Part shown: one piece after another, positions 55,701-64,000 of the stretch
Numbering within the stretch: the stretch's first letter is position 1
How the letters are laid out: every line of letters starts with the position of its first letter
Assembly (NCBI GenBank): GCA_007258455.2
Contig: VDFB02358134.1
Coordinates: 214,939,565-215,003,564, forward strand
DNA length: 64,000 bases
Direction of reading: 5' to 3'
From: Sequoia sempervirens
Taxonomy: Eukaryota; Streptophyta; Pinopsida; Cupressales; Cupressaceae
Program-made: the position numbers and the translations under genes
The notes under the pieces: generated by a model
The model's input: the letters and a program-made list of their open reading frames with translations, nothing else
The model's database searches: none
Told to the model about the DNA's origin: nothing

Positions 55701-57357
55701 GCATAAGACATCCATTGATTCTGAAAGAGGAAACTCTATAGCTTTGAATGATAAACAAAGAAACACTTCAAATCCCTGTTGTATTCCTCTTGGGACAGAA
55801 AAATAATCCTTTAGGAAAAATGCAAAACATGTGTTGAAACCTTTCATTCCTGAAGGTGGCTACTGTGATTTCACTTTTCTCTCACCTTGCTATGATCAAA
55901 AGCTTTCAGCATTCAGGCCTGCTATTTTAAGAGAATGACCACCTCATCTTTCACTATATAATTGATTACTTGTAGGGTCAAAACTCATGCAATGTAAGAA
56001 AGGAAAAAGTGTCTGCATTTTGAATCTTTGTAATCCACACACTTCTTGTACTTCCCTTCAGTATTCTTGGTGGGTTAATGTCTTCTATCTGGCACTCTTC
56101 ATGCATTTTTATGCTCCATTTAATAAAAATTGTACCATGCACTTGCTCTCTTCTCAAATGAAAATATGAAACAACGCTCCTTGTTGAGGCATTATGTATG
56201 CCTATTCACTATCATTGCTTAAAGATAGAATACTATTGTAATATCATGAAACAAGATGCATAACAACACCCATGATATAAAAATGCAAACTATACAACAA
56301 TATCTATGATTTGCAATTATGAAAATGATGTATTCCAGGTGAATTGATTGACCTCATTTAAACCTATTGTTCACCTGTAGCTTTCAGGAAGCATATTTGA
56401 TTGTTATGAGTGAACAGACGACCTGATAACTTGATGGATGAACTCTATTTTACTCTTCCAGTTGTATATTTCCTTTCTTGATGAACATGATGATTGCACT
56501 CCTTCTCTCAGCCCCATTTGTAATGTATAAGTGGCAGCATGCCGAGCTCTACCCTTGTGGGAGCCCATTTTTTCCCACATGCTTGGTCTTCAAAAGATAA
56601 TCAGCTACATGACTTTTCCTATACCTGCATAAGGAATCAAATGATGTTAGCATAAAAACAATGTATGATGGTGATGTTATCTCTTTTCAGTTCATATTTT
56701 TGTTCCTTCCTTTAGTTGGTTCTATACATTGCAAAGAGTGAATTATATGTCTGTTGGTAGAGCTTGTAGTATAACTCATATCTGAAGCTCTTAATTGACA
56801 CCCCTCTCAATCTCTTGTAGGCACACTTAGGGGTGGAATCAGGATGGAGCAAGCAGCAAGCGTCTCAACCTAAGATGCATAATCAGGAAATGATGAATAT
56901 GTCTTCTGCTATCTGCTTTCATTTCTTTTACCTTCAGCTGTATAGTTTACTTTCTGTAATGAATGGAATTAGCTAAAACCACGACTTGTGTGGATAGTAA
57001 ATTTCTTCTTTCATTTCCATTCTGAAAGAAATGAATTGAAATGCAATGTTGTACTTGTCATTTGTATTCTTGCAATCAAATGAACATATTGTAATGTGAA
57101 TCATTTCATGAAATAAACGAAAGCATTTTGTTATGCTTTATCATTTGTATATTTAGTTCTGTACTCCATTTGGTTTTGCAAAAACATGAGTAATATTTTT
57201 GAAACTCAATTTTATCAAACACTTGCATAACTGTCACTTGATAAATAAAGTGTAAACAACACTTGAGCATAAACAAAAATAATTTTGCTTTCCACCTTAA
57301 GAGATAACAATATTTAATCAGCTCCATCAATTGAGTTGTAGTGAGAAATTGGTAACA
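52711..57357 (-). repeat. Element D 5' LTR (right on plus strand)
   Basis: 4,647 bp, colinear with the left LTR with scattered substitutions and small indels. It carries the second AACCC...TGGGTA array at 54919-55560. Confidence 0.9.
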
Positions 57358-57397
57358 CTTACATTTAATTTCAACTTTCTTTGTCTTGTTTATGTAG

Positions 57398-57619
57398 ATT
57401 AACTTAGAGAATTTAGAGGTTGGTCTAGGTGCACCAGAGCATCTAGGCCCAGATATGATGGTTATTTAATTTTATGATGAATTATAAATTAAATTGTCAT
57501 TAAATCATTTTTCATCGTCTTACATCTGATTTCATCTTTCTCTTGTACATAGTGTTTTAGGTCATCCGCATAGTTCGCATGGTGTGAAGAGGTCTCTTGA
57601 TTATAGAGAAAATACATGA
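57398..57619 (+). pseudogene. Last exons of transposon gene 2 (right copy)
   Basis: Block one (57398-57460) follows TATGTAG and reads INLENLEVGLGAPEHLGPDM. Block two (57561-57619) reads HPHSSHGVKRSLDYRENT and ends at TGA. Both align with 97-318 in the left copy, with the same stop codon. Element D separates them from their upstream exons. Junction phase is unresolved. Confidence 0.4.
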
Positions 57620-58471
57620 CCTGAACATGATTTTATGGGTTATATTTGATTATTTCATGGACTAAATATTTGGTTTCTCATGTACTCTGTTGGACTTTAT
57701 ATTTCATCGGTCAAGTACTTTGTTGGACTTTAGTTCATGGGTTGTACTCTAGTGGACTTTATTTCATGTGCTTAATATATTGGTTTCATTCACTTAATAT
57801 ATTGTAAATTATGGACTTTATTATTGTTCAATTTTAATTTACACATGTACATTTATGAATTTTATGTTCATAGTCAAGACATTAATATAGGACATTAATG
57901 TGAAATTAAATATAAGTATGAAATTAAAGTTGAAATTAATAGGACATTTTAATATTTGTACTTTACAAATTTAGTGATCCCGTACATGATATACATGATA
58001 TGTACATTTAATAATTAGTGATAATTAGGCAATGAACTTATTCAATTCACGTCAATCAATAATTAGTCAATAAATCATAATTTACAAACAAAAGCAATCT
58101 GTTTATATACCACAGGATGAAATTTTAAGAAATAAACAAAACCATACAAGATTAGAGAACAAAAGCATTAATAAATTCTATAAACTAAACATAAATACCA
58201 ATCAAAATGCAATGAATTTTTCCAAAAAAATTGTTCTAGAAGGATACACCATATTTCCTAGTTCTTTTACAACATTAAATTAAAGAACTTAATTATCCAA
58301 AAATAGGCTAAAGTTTTGAAATTAAATCATGTAGTCCCATATTTACAAATCATGCAAAGTGCTAGAGAAAACTTAAGAACATAAAAATCCTCTTGACATC
58401 ATGTTCCACAAAAAGCACTAATTTATAACCTGTCAAAACAAATAATAACATCCAACACTAATTTATAGGTT
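57620..58471. other. AT-rich spacer of right transposon copy
   Basis: Noncoding, matching 319-929 of the left copy, with about 200 bp extra (58200-58440) that the left copy lacks. No gene. Confidence 0.5.
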
Positions 58472-59045
58472 GTCTTAAGGGGATGTCTTAAGGGGTCCTA
58501 ATACAACACCTTAAGGGAATCAAAGGAGAGTATAATTAAGTATAAATATTAAGTGATATAAACAAGTATTATACTTTAGGGTGAGTCATCATAACAAATG
58601 ATATACAAATGATATAATTAAGTATAATATTTAGGATATGTGCTAATACAACACGTCTTAAGGAGTCCTAATACGACGTCTTAAGGGGATCAAAGAAGAG
58701 TATAATTGAGTATAAACATTAAATTATATAAACAAGTATTATACTTTAGGGCGAGTCATCATAACAAATGATATAATTAAGTATAATATTTAGGATATGT
58801 GCTAATACAACACGTCTTAAGGGGATGTCTTAAGAGGTCCTGATATGACATCTTAAGGGGATCAAAGAAGAGTATAATTAAGTATAAATATTAAGTGATA
58901 TAAACAAGTATTATACTTTAGGGTGACTCATCATAACAAATGATATAATTAAGTATAATATTTAGGATATGTGCTAATATGACATGCCTTAAGGGAATGT
59001 CTTAAGGGGTCCTAATACGACATCTTAAGGGGATCAAAGAAGAGT
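58472..59045. repeat. Tandem array of about 160-183 bp units with CTTAAGGGG
   Basis: About 3.5 units start at 58472, 58655, 58814 and 58986. Each has GTCTTAAGG, a second TCTTAAGGGGATCAAAGAAG, AAACAAGTATTATACTTTAG and TAATATTTAGGATATGTGCT. The same location in the left copy has a simpler 40-60 bp array of the core motif, so the array has evolved differently in each copy. Confidence 0.85.
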
Positions 59046-59577
59046 ATAGAATTGATTTAACAATAATTTATACATGATATTTAGTGATTATATAATCAAA
59101 TATAAAGTTTCAAAGTAGGAAAATATGCACATTTAACAAACAAAATATATAGAATATTGAATTTGATACATAAAAGTACATAGAGTACATAATTGTGTAT
59201 GTACATGTATTTGTAATTCGTACAAAATGTTTAATTGTGTAAGTATGTATGTACATATATGTCATCTCAAAACAATGTTTACAAAATTTGGCTATGCCAT
59301 CTCAAGAACATCCCAAACTCATGCCCGGAATGTAGTAGGTCCTCATGCAACTTGATATCAAAAAGGTACAAGCAATATCAATGAAATCATCAAAACATAC
59401 ATATTTTAATTTATATAAAACTATATATGTATACAACTCAAGTACATGTATTTAAAAGTATTCCACACATGTGTGTAGGTTGAATCCAGGCATCCTCTCC
59501 TTTTTGTTTCAAAGTATGAGATCAATGTGATGATGGCTTAAGGATACAAAAAAGGAAAATAAATCAATTTTAACTAT

Positions 59578-61423
59578 TAATGTGTTGTGCCTTAGTATTA
59601 TTTGGCATTAATTTCAATACACCAAGGTTGCGGTTTCAGGTTATGCACATGGTGATGTTTTCAGTTTTGCATGAGTTTATATATCCATGTTGATCCCTCT
59701 TAGCATTTTCATATGCATTTAGCATAATTTAGTGGTGATATAGCCAGTTTGGCCTATGATCAGTTTGTTATAATAAATTTCATTGGAATTTTGGTAAAGT
59801 GCAGTGATAAAGGCTATATTCTAAGGTCTATTCAAAATGGGCATTGATACATTTTTCACAATGTAATATTATTCTCCAAATAGAAAAGTCTTTTAAAAGA
59901 ATGGCACATTGTCACACTATATTACTTTTACAAAGCAACATCATTGTGATGAAATCTTTAAAACAAAAGGGAGGAAAATTTTTTTATTCAAAAGCTTATG
60001 ATGAAAGAAGGGTTGTCGATGGTCATTATTTGTTTGACTTTAATGGCAATTCTTTCCCATCAAGATGCCCGAATGTGAAACATCATTATGTTGGATTTGA
60101 AAAGGTCTTTGAAAGTCTTGGACAAGCATAAGAGGTTGATTCATTTCATTTGATTTTTTTTTGTTTTACCCTAACCATAATGTGGTTGTAAGATGAACCT
60201 GTCTTAGGCATCGATTTAGTGGGCAAGCAGTGGCTAAATTTTTTTTGGTGTCTTCTGCCGTCGACCCAAGTGTATTCTTCTCCATTGTTTTGCTTCACTT
60301 AGTGATATTTGAAAATTGATGGGAATAAGAGTGTGTTTTAATACTCTTTGAGTAATTGTTTTTGATTTGGAAGTTACGACTATTACTATTGAGTTTTTGG
60401 TTTTGTACTTCATGGTTGTTAATGTTCAGTGAAAGTTATTGTGGTTTTTCTCACAGTCGTAAAGTTGAGTTATGACAGTTGTTGTAAAGATGTTGTAATC
60501 AAGTGTTTGGTTTTGCTTAATCTTGATGAGAAAATACTTGTTTAAATCTCTATTCGGGCTTATTGAAGAAGAACCTATTGTATAAGGGTTTATTTGTAGT
60601 ATTAACTGTTTCTTTTGTTAAGTAAAACCTTGTTGTTATTTTGTGGGTTTGGTTGTGTCTTTAAGTTGATGGGGTTATGTTGTTGGCTCATCGGATTATG
60701 TGGTAGGTATTTGTCAGCTATTTGTTTATTTCTTTCTTGGCAAGTTTGGATCTTGTATTGTTTTGAAGGGTTATGGTTGAGCTTTGTAAGAAAATGTAAG
60801 CTTACATCTGGAAAAATGTAGTTGCAGATTTGGTTTCATATGGAAGTTACTGACATAGGTTTCAAACAGTTTTTGTTTACCTAATTCTATTTTAAAACAT
60901 AGAACATATAAAATGTTTTGTAATGCTCATTCTGAAAAGTGATGAGAGGTTTTGGAAAGCATAGATTATATATTTCTGAAGAACAATATATATTGGTTTT
61001 TGAAGCTTGAAACTTTGTAACTTTGATTTAGAGGTCATTGCAGAACAGAGTATGTGATTAGTGAAACATATATCAACTTTGTTCTTATATTACTTCATAC
61101 TTGTACATTTCATAAGACTATTAGTGAGATGGCATTATTGTCAGTTAGACAAATCAGCCAGTGAGGCTTTGTACACAAAATATTTTTTTTAGATAAGGCC
61201 AGTGAGGCCAAGTTCGAGTGGTTTTATTCCCCAGGAGGGTTTCCACTCAAGAAAAATTATGTGTTAATTTTTCAAATGTGTTAGTTCTTTATTTGTTCAT
61301 TTAATTTTACAACACAATTTTAATTGTGATTTGTTTATCATTAAAAGTTTACAAAAAGAGTTAATTTGGTCGTTAACACTGATTCACCCCCCCTCTTAGT
61401 GTTAACTGCACTCCAACATAATG
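59578..61423 (+). mobile_element. Solo LTR, 1,836 bp, inside right transposon copy
   Basis: The body 59583-61418 starts TGTTGTGCC and ends CTCCAACA. TAATG is present on both sides (59578-59582 and 61419-61423). The left transposon copy has one TAATG at the matching place and no insert. The 3' end carries GATTCACCCCCCCTCTTAG, like the solo LTR at 19921. The 95-codon frame at 59844-60131 has no recognised motif. Confidence 0.9.
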
Positions 61424-61984
61424 TACAAGCAATATCAATATATTTAATCAAAACATGTATCTAAATATAATTTAACTAATAATTACCTGCTTTTACCAAG
61501 TATTCCATGTTGTCTAGATTGAGTCTGCATGGACTCTCCTTTTTGTGATTATCACTTAAGGATAGATATAAAAGGACAATTTAAATCAATTTCAACTAGT
61601 AACACACTTGACCAATATCAAAACATGTGTTTAATATATTTAAAAGGACAATATAAAACTAAAACCATATTTACCTATATTTACTTATTCCATTGTACCA
61701 TCTGCATCCTCTCTTTTTTGCAATGCATCTATGATTGTCTCATGCTCTTCCATAGAAATTTTTCATAGCACTTTATTTGTAGGTCTTCCACGCTAACGAT
61801 CTAGTTTTATATTTTCTGCCACCACCAAATGTGAATAGTGTATAATCTTTTTATGTGTTTCATAATCTTCGAATGTAGGTAGACTATTCTTCCTTATTAG
61901 GTATTTTCGTAGCCAAGCGCCAACAACCACCACTAATCCTATTGGAAAACATGAAAACCATCATCAAATAAGTTCTCAAAATTT

Positions 61985-62085
61985 TCTTAAGGGGATCAAA
62001 GACTTGTTCTAAAAATTTGCTTAAGGGGATAAAAACTTGTTAACAAGATTTCCTTAAGCGGATGTCTTAAGGGGATAACCGTACT
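61985..62085. repeat. CTTAAGGGG repeats in transposase intron 2 (right copy)
   Basis: Four CTTAAGGGGAT or close variants, colinear with 2274-2362 of the left copy. Confidence 0.7.
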
Positions 62086-62947
62086 TGTTGGATAATGATA
62101 GCCATCATCATCTTCTTGAGGTGCTATTAACTTATGTTTAGTCTCCACACAATGAGCCAACCAATATTTTGTTTCCTCTTCATTCCCCTCAGGTGCAACA
62201 ACATCATACACATGTCCTGGAAACAAAATTTGATTTAATAACTTGCACGTATCCATATAAATAATTTAGTAATATTACAAAATAACTTAATAAAGTGAAA
62301 TAAAATGAAATAAATTAAATTAAATTACCTTCTTGTACAAGGTCTGAAACATGGTCATAGTCTTCAGATGCAAACACTTGATCATTTTCTTCAATAGTTC
62401 TTTCATATTGATCGTGTGCTTGTGTAGGTGTCAACGATATTTGCTTCCACTCTTGAACCCATTATGTATTTTCACATGCTTCCCAATCTCCTAAGATACA
62501 AAACTGAGAAAAACATGCAAGCTCCCTTGTTTAGATAGTCCATGTGCTTGTTGTAAAACTCCTAAATGAATTCCATTTAGTAGATCCACTTATTGTCTCA
62601 CAGTCAACTCTAGGTAGAATGTTATCTTCTTCAACCAACCAAAAGAATCAGAAAACTGTAGAGTACTCACTCGAACCAAGTGCAGATAATATTGTATTGC
62701 ACCAATCTAGAATCCCACGTACATCTTTAAATTTTACTGCATCCTCAAATTTTAATTGTTCTCTAGCAAGAGTTCTTTTGACACACACACTAGCTCCATC
62801 ATGTTGTCCTTTACCATGCCCAGCTTCAAAAAAACTCCATATATGTTGGACATTAAGTTCCTTGTGAACCCTACTTAACCAATAGAAAATTCGAGCATTC
62901 TTGAACTACCCCGTACAATTATCTGACCATATGAGGTGTTATGTCAT

Positions 62948-63589
62948 CTAGATTCCTCTTTCTCTTAAATTTCTATAAAATATATTGAAACAATATTGAA
63001 CAAACTTTGACGAGTGTAACCGGTTGTCACTCAAATAAAAATGGTACTCCCTCAAAACTTTTCTATCATCCTTTGTACTATCATCTGCATTTCTATAAAT
63101 AATATGGACAAACATAGCTACTTGCACTGAATTATAATACTGTGATTGAATTTTCTCTTGCGGAGCTAGAGTATAACTTTCTGCAAAATCAACCACTGAA
63201 AGTATAGTACCGATTGGAAATGTGTTTCTACATGCGTGAAATTGGCCATCAAGCCATCGAGCATGTTGAGAGTGCATGACATATTTTGGTACAATCTTAT
63301 TCTTAAATTCTAATATGAATGCATGTACACTAACTTTTTCTGTAACTAAATCACAACGCTTTCCAATTTTTCCATCTTTTAGAGAATAGTTAACATTCTT
63401 AAATATTTTAACATCAACTAATTGTTTTCCAAAATCATTAACACTTTCATGAATGCAAACTCTAAAGAATGAAAGATTTCCACATCTAGTGCATTGTCCA
63501 AAAATACAAGAGCTTGAATAAAATAATTTTTCATTAGATCTTTCACAAAATAAACTTGATATAAACTCCCTTATTGTTTTAGGTGGCAT
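62948..63589 (-). CDS. Transposase core fragment, right copy (213 aa)
   Basis: Longest open piece in the right copy. It includes the Cys-rich CIFGQCTRCGNLSFFRVCIH, HARWLDGQFHACRNTFPIGT, the first catalytic motif VVDFAESYTLAPQEKIQSQY, VQVAMFVHIIYRN and EYHFYLSDNRLH. It spans the region where the left copy has a stop (3545) and a frameshift (about 3415), showing that these are left-copy lesions. Confidence 0.6.
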   Translation of the reverse strand: MPPKTIREFISSLFCERSNEKLFYSSSCIFGQCTRCGNLSFFRVCIHESVNDFGKQLVDVKIFKNVNYSLKDGKIGKRCDLVTEKVSVHAFILEFKNKIVPKYVMHSQHARWLDGQFHACRNTFPIGTILSVVDFAESYTLAPQEKIQSQYYNSVQVAMFVHIIYRNADDSTKDDRKVLREYHFYLSDNRLHSSKFVQYCFNIFYRNLRERGI

Positions 63590-63703
63590 ATTGATACCAC
63601 ATTCCTACATAATCCTGTTAGCATGAAAAGTACAACATATGTATCGAAAAACATCATAAAAATAATTAAATTGAACATGTGTTTTACAACAACAAGATAT
63701 TCA

Positions 63704-63964
63704 TTATTTATTAATTTTTACATACCATGGTTTAAATTTTTCAAAAGACCTTTGACTTATTTTAATATTACCAGGTAGCACTAAATCACCACAATTTTTT
63801 TTATAAAATTCAGTTTGTGTTGTATCTAATAGGTGTTTTGGATGAGGATCGCAAACTTTGGACCCCACCCTTAATTTTAAAACATCTCTATCATTAGATG
63901 ATACCCTAGTATTATCATGCCAATATTTTTCAATCAAAGATTTAATTTCAACATTCACTTTCAT
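63704..63964 (-). CDS. Transposase helical segment, right copy (86 aa)
   Basis: MKVNVEIKSLIEKYWHDNTR onward, matching residues about 375-465 of the left N-terminal ORF with few changes, which suggests this stretch was under selection. It ends at two consecutive stops after KINK. The remainder of the N-terminus lies beyond the window. Confidence 0.6.
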   Translation of the reverse strand: MKVNVEIKSLIEKYWHDNTRVSSNDRDVLKLRVGSKVCDPHPKHLLDTTQTEFYKKNCGDLVLPGNIKISQRSFEKFKPWYVKINK

Positions 63965-64000
63965 ATCAGACCTTGAGAGTCGACCACTGAAACTCCAAAA

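Larger units (their letters stand above)
45354..57362 (-). mobile_element. Element D: 12-kb large retrotransposon derivative
   Basis: LTRs 45359-50026 and 52711-57357 start TGTTAGCAATC and end GGTAACA on the plus strand, with perfect CTTAC duplications at 45354-45358 and 57358-57362. The primer-binding-type sequence next to the right LTR reads TTGGCACGCCCGGTGGGAC on the minus strand, so the element is minus-oriented. Its 2.7-kb interior has only a decayed coiled-coil ORF. It inserted in the right transposon copy; the left copy (around positions 50-60) keeps the empty site. Confidence 0.9.
57363..64000 (-). mobile_element. DDE transposon, right copy (part after element D; runs off window)
   Basis: Colinear with 58 to about 4290 of the left copy, apart from extra sequence near 58200-58440, a different minisatellite at 58472-59045 and a solo LTR at 59583-61418. 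The part before element D is 42243-45358 or more. The window ends inside the transposase exon 1, so the right terminus is not seen. Confidence 0.7.
61690..64000 (-). pseudogene. DDE transposase gene, right copy (partial, disrupted)
   Basis: Same gene as 1971-5399. Exon 3 is about 61925-61690 (ending DADGTME-stop), exon 2 about 62217-62090 (DVVAPEGNEEETKYWL), and exon 1 runs from about 62334 to beyond the window. VVDFAE is present near 63190 and WSDNCTG near 62920, but a TAG follows it (CTG-stop-FKNA). The third motif reads GHGKGQHDG near 62815, replacing the acidic Glu with Gln. Other stops lie at the KINK-stop-stop region (about 63710) and GI-stop (about 62945). Clearly inactive. Confidence 0.7.

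Noticed and set aside
59844..60131. 95-codon frame inside the 1.8-kb solo LTR
   Set aside because: No homology recognised; LTRs rarely encode proteins, and the insert is fully explained as a solo LTR by its TG/CA ends and TAATG duplication.

Overview
The window is repeat-dominated nuclear DNA of a large plant genome, most likely a gymnosperm. The reasons are very high AT content, nested LTR retrotransposons with long LTRs (1.4-4.7 kb), plant-type primer-binding sites, interstitial TTTAGGG-type telomere motifs, and no recognisable host gene in 64 kb. Plant is secure; conifer is inference. No rRNA gene, CRISPR array or functional tRNA gene was seen.

The backbone consists of two copies, in the same orientation, of a large cut-and-paste-type element. 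The left copy runs from the window edge to about 6.9 kb. The right copy occupies at least 42.2-45.36 kb and 57.36-64.0 kb and runs off the window. Each carries a minus-strand three-exon gene for a DDE-type transposase of about 1,050 codons (motifs VVDFAE, W(L/S)DNCTGQFKNA and GHGKG(E/Q)HDG). A convergent plus-strand gene with a proline-rich N-terminus ends nearby. Both transposase genes are broken by stops or frameshifts. The left copy shows the right-hand inverted-repeat end (5.8-6.9 kb), with GGGATCCC palindromes and a 29-bp hairpin.

Other elements lie in or around this backbone. Elements A (9.0-17.0 kb) and B (21.8-29.0 kb) are related Ty3/Gypsy-like, non-autonomous, plus-strand elements; A keeps only a retropepsin and a G-patch, and B has lost both. 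Element C (35.0-40.5 kb, minus strand) has Gag, protease and an in-frame hydrophobic ORF where pol should be, with tRNA-like pol III boxes inside its LTRs. It splits a foldback repeat block with telomere-like and CTTAAGGGG motifs (34.6-42.0 kb). Element D (45.36-57.36 kb, minus strand) has LTRs of about 4.65 kb and a 2.7-kb interior with only a decayed coiled-coil ORF. It interrupts the right transposon copy with a perfect 5-bp target duplication, and the left copy shows the empty site. Two solo LTRs (19.9-21.4 and 59.6-61.4 kb), a decayed Copia Gag (31.15-31.97 kb) and a small inverted-repeat element (29.5-30.3 kb) complete the set.

None of the four LTR retrotransposons with paired LTRs encodes a recognisable reverse transcriptase or integrase, so all must have depended on enzymes from elsewhere. 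Insertion order can be read from nesting: D and the 1.8-kb solo LTR are younger than the right transposon copy, and C is younger than the foldback block.
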